The notes under the pieces are model-generated. The model saw nothing but the letters and a program-made list of their open reading frames with translations, did not search any database and was not told the DNA's origin. Of a stretch of DNA of 55,251 nucleotides, positions 31,095 through 40,881 are shown piece after piece (position 1 is the stretch's first letter; the number at the start of each line of letters is the position of its first letter). The stretch is taken from the NCBI RefSeq assembly GCF_014222285.1, contig NZ_JACKZS010000028.1, positions 1 through 55,251 on the forward strand. The letters are read 5' to 3'. The stretch is from Nostoc sp. UCD121 (GTDB lineage: Bacteria > Cyanobacteriota > Cyanobacteriia > Cyanobacteriales > Nostocaceae). Position numbers and translations under genes: made by a program.

Positions 31095-34000
31095 ATGACT
31101 TTACAGAATTGGAGACGAAAGCGTGGCGTTGCACTTACTGCCAAGGGGTTACAAAAAATTAAGGAAGCCAAGCATCAGTCAGAAGCAAAAGAAAATTTTG
31201 GAAACAGATATACTCTCGAAGAAATGAGTGCCCGCTCTGGGTTATATTCTGCGACCATCTCGAAAGTCTTGAATCGGGAAGGAGGGGTTGATAAACAAAC
31301 TATTGAAAAGCTTTTTTCAGCTTTCAATTTAAAAATAGATAAAAGTGACTATTTAAGCTCAATTAATCGTCTAGATTGGGGAGAAGCTATCTTTAACCCA
31401 GTTTTTTATGGACGTACAGAAGAACTTACTACCCTAGAGCAATGGATTCTCAATGAACAATGTCGATTGGTTGCACTATTAGGGATAGGAGGTATTGGGA
31501 AAACAACGGTATCTATAAAGCTTACTCAACAGATTCAGGAAAATTTTGAGTATGTGATCTGGCGATCGCTACGAGAAGCCCCACCTGTTAAAATTATTCT
31601 AAGTAACCTGATCCAATTTTTATCTGACGAGCAAGAAACAGAAGGTAACTTACCAGAAAGCTTTAGCGATCGGGTATCAAGACTCCTCTACTATTTGCAA
31701 AATCATCGCTGTTTGGTGATCCTTGATAATGCAGAGTCAATTCTCCGTAGTGGTAGCCGCGCAGGACTTTATCGAGAAGGATATGAAGAATATGGTGAGC
31801 TTTTAAGACGGATAGGAGAAGCAACTCACCAAGGCTGCTTAGTGCTAACTAGTCGTGAAAAACCGAAAGAAGTGGCATTACTGGAAGGAGAAGCATTATC
31901 TGTTCGTTCGCTACCACTGAGTGGCTTGAAGATAGCAGAAGGACAAGAAATCTTAAAACTCAAAGGGCTATCTGCGACAGAGGACGAATGGAAAGTAATA
32001 ATTGAGCGCTATGCAGGTAATCCACTAGCCTTGAAGATAGTTGCCACAACTATTCAAGATATTTTTAATGGTAATGTCACTGAATTTTTGCAACACGACA
32101 CGGCTGTCTTTGGCGACATTCGCGATATTTTAGAGCAGCAGTTTGAGCGCTTGTCAGATTTAGAAAAGGATATTATGTACTGGCTAGCGATTAATCGGGA
32201 GTCGGTTACACTCTCAGAATTGCGAGAAGATATTGTATCACCAGTACCACAAGCAAAATTACTAGAGGCTCTAGAATCTTTAGGCAGGCGATCGTTAATC
32301 GAGAAAGCTACGCCTAAGCTAATTGGAAAAACTGGATTACTTTTTACCCTCCAGCCTGTGGTCATGGAGTATGTAACTAGTAGCTTGATAGAACATATAT
32401 GTGAAGAGATTCTCACTGAGAATATTTATTTATTCAGATGTCATGCTCTGATGAAGGCGACGGGTAAAGACTATGTTAAACACACTCAAGTTCGCCTCAT
32501 CATCAAACCAATTATAGATGGGTTGCTGAATGTTTTAAGAAGTAAAAGAAACATTAGAAATGTATTAACTCAAACTTTAGCAAAGCAGCGACAAGAATCT
32601 CCGCTAGAACCAGGATATACGGCGGGCAATATTTTTAATCTGCTTTGTTATCTAGAAACCGATCTAAGTAGCTATGACTTTTCTGATCTAATCGTTTGGC
32701 AAGCAGATATGCGTTCAGTTAATTTGCATAATGCAAATTTTGCTCAGGCTGAATTAAGTAATTGTGTTTTTGCTGAAACATTAGGAGGCATCCATTCTGT
32801 TACATTCAGCCCAGATGGAAAACTCTTAGCGACTGGGGATACTAATAATCAGGTTCGCTTATACCGAGTTGCGGATGGACAACAATTGCTTGTTTGTGTC
32901 GGGCACACAGATTGGCTTTGGTCAGTTGCCTTTAGTTCCGATGGTCACATACTTGCCAGTGGCAGTCAAGACCAAACACTAAAACTATGGGATACTAAAA
33001 CTGGAGAATGCTTGACCACCCTTTATGCTCATGAGGGTGGGATTTGGTCAGTTGCCTTCTGTCCTAACTGTCACATACTTGCCAGTGGTGGTCAAGACCA
33101 AAAAGTCAAGCTCTGGGATACTAGTACCAGGCAATACCTCAAAACTCTTTCAGGCCACCGTAATCGGGTAACATCAGTTACCTTCAGTCCCGATGGTACC
33201 ATTCTTGCCAGTGGCGATGATGACCAAACAGTAAGGCTATGGGATGTCAGCACTGGTCAAACTTTTCAAATCCTTCTACATCCCAATATCGGTATCTGTT
33301 CAGTCGCTTTTAGCCCCGATGGTAAAACAGTAGCAAGTGGTTGTCGTGATAAAATTGTAAGGATATGGGATGTTAGTACTGGTCGCTGCATTCAGACTCT
33401 ACAGGGTCATACTGACTGGGTAACTTCAGTCGCATTCAATTTAGATGGCCATACACTTATCACTGGTTCACATGACCAAACTGTGAAGTTATGGGATGTT
33501 AGTACTGCTCGTTGCCTTACAACTCTATCTGGACATACTACTAGGATATGGTCAGTTGCTTTTACTCCAAATAGTCAAACGATCGCAAGTGGTAGCAGCG
33601 ATCAAACAGTGAGGCTGTGGGATGTCAGCACTGGTTTATGCTTCAAGACTTTGCAGGGTTATTGTTATGGAATATGGTCGGTTATCTTCAGCCATGAAGG
33701 TAATATGCTTGCAAGTGGTAGTGGCGACCAAATGGTAAAGTTGTGGGATGTTAACACTGGAAAGTGTCTCAAAACATTGCGAGGACATAGTAATCGGGTC
33801 ACATCAGTTGTTTTTAGTTCCGATGGTCGTATCCTTGCAAGTGGCAGTGAAGACAAAACAGTAAAGTTGTGGGATGTTAACACTGGAAAGTGTCTCAAAA
33901 CATTGCGAGGACATAGTAATCGGGTCACATCAGTTGTTTTTAGTTCCGATGGTCGTATCCTTGCAAGTGGCAGTGAAGACAAAACAGTGAAGTTGTGGGA

Positions 34001-34634
34001 TGTTAACACTGGGAAGTGTCTCAATAGTTTGCAAGAACACGCTTTGGTGGTATGGTCAGTCGCTTTCAGCTCGGACGGTCAAACTTTAGCGAGTACTGGT
34101 CAAGACCAAACAATCAAGTTGTGGGATATCAACACTGGTAAATGCCTTCAGACTCTGTATGGTCATAGTGGTTTTATATGGTCGGTCACTTTTAGTCCGG
34201 ATGGTAGAACGCTAGCTAGTTGTAGTAGCGACCAAACTGTTAAGTTATGGGATGTTAAAACTACTCAGTGTCTCTCAACTTGGCAGGGACATACTAGTTC
34301 CGTATACTCTATAGCTTTTATGGATGGTAACACGCTAGCCAGTGGTAGCAGTGACCAAACTGTCAAGTTGTGGGATGTTAACACTGGTAGCTGTGTCAGA
34401 ACTTTGTTGGGACACAGCAATTTAGTATGGTCGGTTGCTTTTAGTAGCGACGGACAAACCTTAAGCAGTGCTTGTGAAGGTGGGACAATTAAGCTTTGGG
34501 ATACTTTGACTGGTGATTGTCTAAAAACTATTCTGAACCCTAGACTTTACGAAGGCATGAACATTACTGGCGTTACAGGAATGACTGAGGCGACTATTTC
34601 CACTCTGAAAACTCTAGGGGCTGTGGAGTTATAA
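31095..34634 (+). CDS. HTH-NB-ARC-WD40 STAND-type signalling protein
   Basis: 1179 aa. Residues 38-80 form a lambda-repressor-like helix-turn-helix ('[20 protein letters not shown]'). The NB-ARC NTPase follows, with 'FYGRTEEL', the P-loop 'GIGGIGKTT' at 130-138, Walker B '[10 protein letters not shown]' near 205-215 and '[10 protein letters not shown]'. From about 565 to 1160 there are 14 WD40 repeats, enough for two seven-bladed propellers. Repeats 9 and 10 are identical. STAND proteins oligomerise when the repeat sensor detects a trigger. Here the effector end is a putative DNA-binding domain, not a nuclease or protease, which hints at signalling or regulation; a defence role is only a possibility. 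Confidence 0.88.
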   Translation: MTLQNWRRKRGVALTAKGLQKIKEAKHQSEAKENFGNRYTLEEMSARSGLYSATISKVLNREGGVDKQTIEKLFSAFNLKIDKSDYLSSINRLDWGEAIFNPVFYGRTEELTTLEQWILNEQCRLVALLGIGGIGKTTVSIKLTQQIQENFEYVIWRSLREAPPVKIILSNLIQFLSDEQETEGNLPESFSDRVSRLLYYLQNHRCLVILDNAESILRSGSRAGLYREGYEEYGELLRRIGEATHQGCLVLTSREKPKEVALLEGEALSVRSLPLSGLKIAEGQEILKLKGLSATEDEWKVIIERYAGNPLALKIVATTIQDIFNGNVTEFLQHDTAVFGDIRDILEQQFERLSDLEKDIMYWLAINRESVTLSELREDIVSPVPQAKLLEALESLGRRSLIEKATPKLIGKTGLLFTLQPVVMEYVTSSLIEHICEEILTENIYLFRCHALMKATGKDYVKHTQVRLIIKPIIDGLLNVLRSKRNIRNVLTQTLAKQRQESPLEPGYTAGNIFNLLCYLETDLSSYDFSDLIVWQADMRSVNLHNANFAQAELSNCVFAETLGGIHSVTFSPDGKLLATGDTNNQVRLYRVADGQQLLVCVGHTDWLWSVAFSSDGHILASGSQDQTLKLWDTKTGECLTTLYAHEGGIWSVAFCPNCHILASGGQDQKVKLWDTSTRQYLKTLSGHRNRVTSVTFSPDGTILASGDDDQTVRLWDVSTGQTFQILLHPNIGICSVAFSPDGKTVASGCRDKIVRIWDVSTGRCIQTLQGHTDWVTSVAFNLDGHTLITGSHDQTVKLWDVSTARCLTTLSGHTTRIWSVAFTPNSQTIASGSSDQTVRLWDVSTGLCFKTLQGYCYGIWSVIFSHEGNMLASGSGDQMVKLWDVNTGKCLKTLRGHSNRVTSVVFSSDGRILASGSEDKTVKLWDVNTGKCLKTLRGHSNRVTSVVFSSDGRILASGSEDKTVKLWDVNTGKCLNSLQEHALVVWSVAFSSDGQTLASTGQDQTIKLWDINTGKCLQTLYGHSGFIWSVTFSPDGRTLASCSSDQTVKLWDVKTTQCLSTWQGHTSSVYSIAFMDGNTLASGSSDQTVKLWDVNTGSCVRTLLGHSNLVWSVAFSSDGQTLSSACEGGTIKLWDTLTGDCLKTILNPRLYEGMNITGVTGMTEATISTLKTLGAVEL
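33736..33987 (+). repeat. Perfect 126-bp tandem duplication in WD40 region
   Basis: Two copies, 33736-33861 and 33862-33987, appear identical base for base and encode one full 42-residue WD40 blade each. The next unit begins almost identically and then diverges. Identity at synonymous sites indicates recent duplication or conversion. Confidence 0.9.
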
Positions 34635-34688
34635 ATCAAAATTCAGCAGCAGTCTGAAATGTGGAATTTATCTGCTGTATTGATATTA

Positions 34689-35702
34689 CTATGTCCGTTT
34701 CATTAGCAAAACTGCACCTAAATTAGCAAATGCCAACAGCCCTAATAGAACAGAAGGTTCAGGTACAGACTCTGGTTTGAGTAATGAAAATGCTAATTCT
34801 CCAATGATCTGATGAGTGGCGGTCGTTGGATGAACTTGATCCCAGAATAGAAACTTATCAGGAGTACAGACAACTGACTGCGGAGAAATATTTATAGGGA
34901 TTACCGATAAGTTTCCAATGCAAGATTCGGTCACATCTGTAAAACCGAATTCCCCAGGATCTGCAATCATTCTATTAACAAGAGAATTAACATCAAGAGA
35001 AATAATATTGATATCAGGGCTGAGTTGGTGACTTAAAAAATTAAGATTTGTGGTCAAGCTGGAGTTGTGTATATTGATAGAAGTACTAATTAAGGTGGAA
35101 ACTTGATTATTGTTGCCTGCAACTGGAAACTTTCCTAAATCTGGCAGGTTAACCACCATAATATTTTTAGCACCAACAGCAGCAAGCGATGTCAATGATG
35201 CTGATAAGTTGTAGACTGCTTGGTTAATTACTTGGGTGACTGATGGGGTAGAATCCGGAATGTTAACGAAAAAGTTATCTACATAATCATTCAGACCAGC
35301 CCAAATTATATAAAGAGCATTCGGGTTTACAGACGGATTTGCCGATGTAAAGCTATTAATCTGTTGCTGCAATCCTGGTAAACCACTAATACCGATATTC
35401 TTAGACCCTGTGGTTGCACCACCATAGGCAAAATTAGTTTTCGGATTGAATATTAACCCTAAATCAGAGGCGAGATATTCTACCCAGACTGAACCATTAG
35501 AAAAACGTCCATTAAAGTAAGTTTGACTTGGAGGTATAGCTCCTTTCGTTATATTGAATACATTACCTGTATCAGAAAGACTATCACCAAAAATATAAAT
35601 CTCGTCATAATTTTGTGCCGAGACTTTGAGTGGAAAAATGATAGAAAACAAAAAAATTCCTACTGTAAGAATCTTACTTTGCACTGTCAACTTTTGAGAC
35701 AT
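34689..35702 (-). CDS. GDSL/SGNH esterase with PEP-CTERM anchor
   Basis: 337 aa from ATG 35702. An N-terminal signal segment ends near 'PLKVSAQ'. Block I 'YIFGDSLSDTGN' carries the nucleophile Ser; 'NFAYGGATTG' gives the Gly block, 'IWAGLNDYVD' the Asn block, and 'FWDQVHPTTATH' the Asp/His pair. The C-terminus 'VPEPSVLLGLLAFANLGAV' followed by Lys-Arg is a PEP-CTERM signal, read by exosortase in cyanobacteria. The product is therefore predicted to be an exported lipase or esterase. It lies 23 bases after the KAS III-like gene and probably in one operon with it. Confidence 0.87.
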   Translation of the reverse strand: MSQKLTVQSKILTVGIFLFSIIFPLKVSAQNYDEIYIFGDSLSDTGNVFNITKGAIPPSQTYFNGRFSNGSVWVEYLASDLGLIFNPKTNFAYGGATTGSKNIGISGLPGLQQQINSFTSANPSVNPNALYIIWAGLNDYVDNFFVNIPDSTPSVTQVINQAVYNLSASLTSLAAVGAKNIMVVNLPDLGKFPVAGNNNQVSTLISTSINIHNSSLTTNLNFLSHQLSPDINIISLDVNSLVNRMIADPGEFGFTDVTESCIGNLSVIPINISPQSVVCTPDKFLFWDQVHPTTATHQIIGELAFSLLKPESVPEPSVLLGLLAFANLGAVLLMKRT

Positions 35703-35725
35703 AATTTCAATCTTTCTATATGACC

Positions 35726-36862
35726 TTAACAAGAAACTAGGTTTCTACCTCCGGTATCTTTTCCTATTGAGTTAAATTGCTTCATAGGGTCAGTACCTAG
35801 TGCCACATTGCCCCAACGCATTACAGTTGCAGCAGCAGCACCTGAACAGCCGGAACCATAAATGAGAACTAAATCATTTTCGCGAATTTTGCCTAACTGT
35901 GCAGCGTGGTATAAATTTGCCACAGTGAGTACTGGACCAAGGTTTGCATACTGCGGGTAGAGGTTGAGCGTACATTCTGGATCTATGCCTAATATGCGCG
36001 TGCAGAAACTTGCAACCCAAGCTGTAGGTGTATTGAAAAGAAAAAAGTCAATTTGCTCAATAGTTACACCAGCAGCAGCAACAGCACCCTCACAACATTT
36101 ACGCAGAAACTCCCCAGCTGTTTCGCCAAGAGCATTCCCACCCTTGCCTACTTGCATACGGACTTGCGGATTGTTTTGCTTGTCCTTGATGATTTGAGCA
36201 AAGAGAACTTCATTTAATGCAGCAGTATGAACAGTCTTTGTACCAAGGATTCCCTGGTTCGGTTCTAATGAGCCAATTACGAAAGCTCCAGCACCGTCGC
36301 TAGTAAACCAGGGAAATGTATCATCCTCGTCGAAAAAGCGAGAGTAGGTACATGAAATAACTACCAGTACATTGCGATACTCTCCTGCTTTCACCAAAGC
36401 ACAGGCAGTTTGAAGTGCAACCGGAGTACTTCCACAGGTCGCATCAAGATTCCAAGCAGCACCCTGGAGACCTAGTTGACTGGCTAGGAAAGCAGCATTG
36501 CCAAATCCAATTTGTTCAGGCCACACTGAGGCAACAATCATCAATTCAACTTCGTCAGGAGAGAGCTTTGCGGCATGGAGAGCATCTATTGCAGCCTGAT
36601 ACTCCAGCGTCAAAGAAGACTCACCAGATCCCAGCATCCATCGCTCAACAGTGCCGCGAAAAGGATCTGACAGATAGCGCAACATCTCTTGGTCAAACTC
36701 GTTACTGGAAATGGACTCACTAAGTGAAAATAACTTTGCAAAACCTTTTTGCTCGGCTTGAGCGACTAGCTCAGGATATTTTTCTATGTAATAATCATTT
36801 GTGCGTCTGATACTTGGAAGGCTCAAAGCAAGCGAACGAATACCGACTGGAAGATGCGTCAT
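35726..36862 (-). CDS. KAS III-like thiolase-superfamily protein lacking the catalytic His
   Basis: 378 aa, with the FabH/thiolase fold. The acylation Cys143 sits in 'NLDATCGSTPVALQTA'. The place of the catalytic histidine (PHQAN in FabH) reads FNTPT with Asn277, while the Asn of the triad appears kept in 'YANLGPVLT' (Asn307). Loss of His argues against decarboxylative condensation and for an acyl transfer or other variant chemistry. The start is preceded by AAAAGGTGA. It lies 13 bases after the ThDP enzyme gene and 23 before the esterase gene, so the three likely act on one product. Confidence 0.85.
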   Translation of the reverse strand: MTHLPVGIRSLALSLPSIRRTNDYYIEKYPELVAQAEQKGFAKLFSLSESISSNEFDQEMLRYLSDPFRGTVERWMLGSGESSLTLEYQAAIDALHAAKLSPDEVELMIVASVWPEQIGFGNAAFLASQLGLQGAAWNLDATCGSTPVALQTACALVKAGEYRNVLVVISCTYSRFFDEDDTFPWFTSDGAGAFVIGSLEPNQGILGTKTVHTAALNEVLFAQIIKDKQNNPQVRMQVGKGGNALGETAGEFLRKCCEGAVAAAGVTIEQIDFFLFNTPTAWVASFCTRILGIDPECTLNLYPQYANLGPVLTVANLYHAAQLGKIRENDLVLIYGSGCSGAAAATVMRWGNVALGTDPMKQFNSIGKDTGGRNLVSC

Positions 36863-36875
36863 ATCTAATCACCTT

Positions 36876-38633
36876 TTAATAATTCGTAGCGCCCTGTAAA
36901 ATCAGGCTTAGATTACGACTTTGAGTGGGTGCTATTTGGGTGGGGTCGATGATTACGTCAACCACAAATGGGCCCTTCGCCGCGATCGCTTTTTCTAGTG
37001 CTATTTGAACGCCAGCTTCCCTTTCTACCCGAATACCATCTGCTCCCATACCCTGAGCAATCTTGACAAAATCTGCCTGCGGAATTGTTGCATCTACGTT
37101 CTTGAATCCTAGATATGCTATTCCCTGTTCGCAGATGTTGTAGCGCCCATCGTTGAGTATAATCCAGACCGCAGGAACTTGATATTTTACAGCCGTGTTT
37201 ACTTCGCTGTTCATCAGCATGGCACCGTCTCCGACAATAGCCACAGCCTTGCCATTCCGTGCTAAAGCAGCACCTACTACACCTGTGACAAAATGCCCCA
37301 TAGAACCAAATCCGTTGCTTATCCGATAACGACTTGATGTGGTAAATCGCAGCAGATGAATTACCCAAGCAAACGAGTTACCTGACTCTGCCATTACTAA
37401 TGCATCGCTTCCATCAACAATCACTTGTTGAATTACATTCATAAGCAGTTCCGGTCGTACTAGACCGTCCACACGTGGCTTGATGAGATCGCGTTTAAAT
37501 CGAGGCAGCATTATTGCCCTAGAGCGACCAGTACTTTCTGGGAAGTTCTTCAGCAGGTTCTTTAGGAATATTGCTACGTCGGACTGGATGGCAAAAGTCT
37601 CGGCGGATGGATATGCAGTTCCTGGAACCTTTGTGTCGATGTCAACATGCAAAAAGCCGTGTCTGGGAATCATCTCAGGGTTCCACAATGAGGTAAACTC
37701 ACCAAGACGTGTTCCCAGCACCAGTATGCGCGTTGGACGTTGCTCCCTCATATACCTGAAAACAGACTCATGCCCACCAAAGCCAGTAACGCCTACAAAC
37801 TGAGGATGATCTTCAGGAAAAATACCTTTGGCCCGTGGTGAACACATTACGGCAGCCCCTGTTCTCTCAGCAAGCTGGCGAATCTCTTTTGCAGCACCCC
37901 GTGCCCCGAAACCTACCCAGATTGCAAAGGCTCCCTCAGATAGTAACCGGACACATTCTCCGATTGTTTCTTCACTTGCCGTTGCTATCGCATGACACAG
38001 AGTTACTTGTGGCAAAGATGTTTTTACTGGACTTGTCTGGATATTTGTGGGAATACTGATATGAGCTACAAATCCTTCCGGTTGTGCTAGACCGATGGCA
38101 AGCCTTCGAGCAATCTCTGGAAGTTCATCGCTGGATTCGAGGGTTGTCGCATAATGGAATATTGTCCCCGAAGTAAAAATACCTGCGCTGGGAATTGTGT
38201 AGGCGCTAGTTTCTTGGCAAGCCCATCGTCCACGCTGTGGTGCTGAGGTCGAAGCTGAGATAAGAATCACCTTAGCGCCCTCCCAACGGGCAGCCAACAG
38301 CCCTGTCAAAGCGTTGGTGATCCCCGGCCCTGTAGTAGTGAATACCACAACCGGGCGATCGCTAACAAAGTAAGCCTCAATTGCTGCAAAAGCTGCTCCA
38401 GCTTCGTGGCGAAAGTGCAGCACCTGGAGGGAACTTTGATGTAATGCAGCCCACACTGGGGCGATCGCACCTCCCGAAACCCCAAAGGCATACTCTACTC
38501 CCATATCTCCTAGCATTTTAACCACTGCCTCTGCTACCGAAGAAGGTCTAGATGGCTTGCCGTGAGATTGCTGTTCAGTGGAGTTTAATTGTTCAGTGGT
38601 ATTCGCTTGTGTGTCCTGAAATTTAAGATGCAT
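36876..38633 (-). CDS. ThDP-dependent acetolactate-synthase-like enzyme (acyloin synthase candidate)
   Basis: 585 aa from ATG 38633. The N-terminal PYR domain has the catalytic Glu77 in 'FRHEAGAAFAAIEAY'. A central domain follows, then the PP domain with 'VGDGAMLMNSEVNTAVKYQV' and 'ILNDGRYN', the GDG-x(n)-N ThDP signature. The family includes acetolactate synthase, ScyA of scytonemin synthesis and acyloin-forming enzymes such as XclA. True IlvB seems unlikely, as no small subunit is adjacent and the gene is joined to a KAS III-like gene. A GTG 54 bases upstream would lengthen it; the ATG is favoured. Confidence 0.82.
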   Translation of the reverse strand: MHLKFQDTQANTTEQLNSTEQQSHGKPSRPSSVAEAVVKMLGDMGVEYAFGVSGGAIAPVWAALHQSSLQVLHFRHEAGAAFAAIEAYFVSDRPVVVFTTTGPGITNALTGLLAARWEGAKVILISASTSAPQRGRWACQETSAYTIPSAGIFTSGTIFHYATTLESSDELPEIARRLAIGLAQPEGFVAHISIPTNIQTSPVKTSLPQVTLCHAIATASEETIGECVRLLSEGAFAIWVGFGARGAAKEIRQLAERTGAAVMCSPRAKGIFPEDHPQFVGVTGFGGHESVFRYMREQRPTRILVLGTRLGEFTSLWNPEMIPRHGFLHVDIDTKVPGTAYPSAETFAIQSDVAIFLKNLLKNFPESTGRSRAIMLPRFKRDLIKPRVDGLVRPELLMNVIQQVIVDGSDALVMAESGNSFAWVIHLLRFTTSSRYRISNGFGSMGHFVTGVVGAALARNGKAVAIVGDGAMLMNSEVNTAVKYQVPAVWIILNDGRYNICEQGIAYLGFKNVDATIPQADFVKIAQGMGADGIRVEREAGVQIALEKAIAAKGPFVVDVIIDPTQIAPTQSRNLSLILQGATNY

Positions 38634-38921
38634 ACAAACTATACTTATTAGGAATAATTTCCCCTGTGAAGTAACATTATCCCACACGCTAAACTCAGCA
38701 ATATTACTTTTTTTAGATAAGTACCATATAAATTTTTTAGTACTGCTTTTGTAAAGCAGTTAGTTAGAAACCTTAAAACGACCCTCACACTTTGCCTTGC
38801 CAATTTTTTAGCAGTTGAAAATCTGATACAAGGAATGTCTAGAGAATTAAACATTATGTGGGTGTAGTGATGCCTACGGCAGGCTGCGCCAATGTAGATG
38901 GATTAACCTGTTTTCCAGTTT
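38634..38921. other. Divergent promoter region
   Basis: 288 AT-rich bases between the ThDP enzyme gene and the HAD gene. It holds an incomplete copy of a dispersed repeat (GATGCCTACGGCAGGCTGCG, at about 38869-38888). No gene is seen. Confidence 0.4.
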
Positions 38922-39671
38922 ATGAAAACTGAACACTATAAGAATCAAGCTCTGGAGTATAAAAAGGTGATTAATTTCAATCAGTATAAAGCTTTAACTT
39001 TCGATTGTTATGGAACCCTGATTGATTGGGAGAACGGCATTTTAGGAGCGCTTAAGCCACTTCTGCTAGCACACAACACTAATTTAGATGACGCTCGAAT
39101 TCTGGAACTTTTTGCTGAATTTGAAGCAGAACTTGAAAAGGGTTATTATATCAAATATAGGGAAATTTTGAAGAGAGTAGTCGAGAAATTTGGTGAACAA
39201 TTTGGCTTTGAGCCAACTGTCAAGGAACTAAATTCAATTGCTGATTCGATTCAGCATTGGCTACCTTTCCCCGATACAGTTGAGGCACTTAAAACCCTCA
39301 AGCAAAAGTTTCAGTTGGTAATTATCTCCAATGTAGATGACGATCTATTTGCTTTTTCTGCAAAACACTTAGAGGTGGAATTTGACCAAATAATCACAGC
39401 AGAACAGGCAAAAAGTTACAAACCCTCCTTAAACAACTTCAGACTGGCTATTGAGAGAATTGATTTGCCACTAGAGCAGATATTACATGTTGCTGCTAGT
39501 GTATATCACGATATCGTTACAGCCAAATCTCTAGGACTATCAACAGTTTGGGTAAACCGTCGAGCAGATCCACAAGGAGTTAACATCACAGGGTCAGCAG
39601 TCAGTAAACCTGACTTAGAAGTGCCCGATTTAAAGACTCTCGCAGCTATGAGTTTACAGAAAGAATACTGA
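38922..39671 (+). CDS. HAD-superfamily hydrolase, type II haloacid dehalogenase-like
   Basis: 249 aa. Motif I 'LTFDCYGTLIDWENG' carries the nucleophile Asp, motif II is 'VIISNVDDD', motif III Lys is in 'EQAKSYKPS', and motif IV is 'HVAASVYHDIVTAK'. The cap domain (about 45-115) and the 'FDCYGTLIDW' signature fit the type II haloacid dehalogenase clade, but many members are phosphatases. It is divergent from the ThDP operon, so it may share that regulation. Confidence 0.85.
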   Translation: MKTEHYKNQALEYKKVINFNQYKALTFDCYGTLIDWENGILGALKPLLLAHNTNLDDARILELFAEFEAELEKGYYIKYREILKRVVEKFGEQFGFEPTVKELNSIADSIQHWLPFPDTVEALKTLKQKFQLVIISNVDDDLFAFSAKHLEVEFDQIITAEQAKSYKPSLNNFRLAIERIDLPLEQILHVAASVYHDIVTAKSLGLSTVWVNRRADPQGVNITGSAVSKPDLEVPDLKTLAAMSLQKEY

Positions 39672-39927
39672 GCAATAATTGCTGAATGCCCAGCACTATT
39701 TCGACAAGAATCTGTTGTTACAAAACGAAACAGGGATTGCAACATAGATTGATTTTGCTTTACCCTGGAAAAATTACTACACCAGTTTGACGGCATGTTC
39801 GACCTCCTTTTGAGGGCGACACGCAAGGCACGAGTAAATCTCGTAGCAACGCTCTCTTTCTGGCTCTCCTTTCCTCAGCGCTTTGCCGATAAACTTGTTC
39901 AATAAAACACTTTGATAGCCTAAAACG

Positions 39928-40797
39928 ATGAAAGCATCTGCTAATTTCGACTTTGAAGACGAGAAATTTAATGCACCGCCTTCTCAAGTCATCCCTTGGT
40001 GTCAGATGATTAATCCTCGGTATGGCACAGATGGTATGCAATCCCACGGTTTGGCGATTAAACTAGATAACGCCAATGCTGTAGGCTTTGTGCCAGATCA
40101 TAATTGGCAGCAGGTAGAGCATGAATTTAGTTCTGGAGTCGAAACAGTCTTTATTAGCACTACTCCAAACTTGGTTTTAGTGCGTCGGGGGCCATTGTCT
40201 GTTAAAGACCGGGAAAGTGGTCTAAAATTGGGTACGCTTAAAGAGAATTATGATGCCTTTTTAGCAGATAAACTTAAATTTAAAACCTTTACTCGCTATC
40301 TAATTTTTATAGTGGGTGAAAATAAAAAATTTTTACACGAATCACCACTACAACTAACTCTTAATGGTGCTGCCGGAGCGAGTTTCAGCAAAACCTACTG
40401 CGAATATCAACAAGGTAAAGTAGTTAGTGGATTCGTGGCTGAACTAGAAAAAGCTTATGCTGTTTACCGCAAGCAACCTTTAACGCCAAAAGGCCCTTTG
40501 TTCCATGCTCACGGGATTTTTTGCCCGATAATTGAGTGTGAAGAAAGAGGTATTGAACCAAATACAGTTCTAGTCGCTTCAACTGTAGACTACAAACATC
40601 CCACGGTAGGGACTTTAACTCAATATTTAATAGCTTCGGATTCTCTGGAGTCTGCAATGATTTGCAAGACTTTTGAAGAATACAAAGATTTTGGGAAGGA
40701 ACCTGTAAAATCAGAAACGCCTAAATTGGCAATGGCAGGAGTTTCTAACTCTTACGTTTATGCCGATGAAGATGATTTTGCTTATCCACCATATTAG
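39928..40797 (+). CDS. Conserved cyanobacterial protein, possibly DUF5895
   Basis: 289 aa, soluble, no signal peptide. The opening 'FDFEDEKFNAPPSQVIPWCQ' and the 'YGTDGMQSHGLAIKLDN' segment recall the DUF5895 family of cyanobacterial chromosomes and plasmids. No catalytic motif is evident. The acidic tail ends 'YADEDDFAYPPY', a pattern also seen in ssDNA-binding protein tails, but that link is speculation. It stands alone between HAD and the convergent mltA. Confidence 0.6.
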   Translation: MKASANFDFEDEKFNAPPSQVIPWCQMINPRYGTDGMQSHGLAIKLDNANAVGFVPDHNWQQVEHEFSSGVETVFISTTPNLVLVRRGPLSVKDRESGLKLGTLKENYDAFLADKLKFKTFTRYLIFIVGENKKFLHESPLQLTLNGAAGASFSKTYCEYQQGKVVSGFVAELEKAYAVYRKQPLTPKGPLFHAHGIFCPIIECEERGIEPNTVLVASTVDYKHPTVGTLTQYLIASDSLESAMICKTFEEYKDFGKEPVKSETPKLAMAGVSNSYVYADEDDFAYPPY

Positions 40798-40881
40798 GTG
40801 GGAGTGGGGAGTGGGGAACAGGGGAGACAAGGAGAATAATCAATGCCCAATGCCCCATGCCCCATTTCCAATGCCCAATAC
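40798..40881. repeat. STRR between convergent genes
   Basis: G-rich GGGAGTGGGGA units on the left and C-rich AATGCCC / ATGCCCC heptamers on the right. Could fold as a long imperfect hairpin and act as bidirectional terminator. Confidence 0.65.

Noticed and set aside
33665..34024. 119-codon open frame antisense to the WD40 region, itself repetitive
   Set aside because: Its repeats only reflect the duplicated WD40 DNA on the other strand.
36876..38633. Scytonemin gene scyA
   Set aside because: None of the usual neighbours (scyB, scyC, aromatic amino acid genes) is present; the partner genes are a KAS III-like protein and an esterase.
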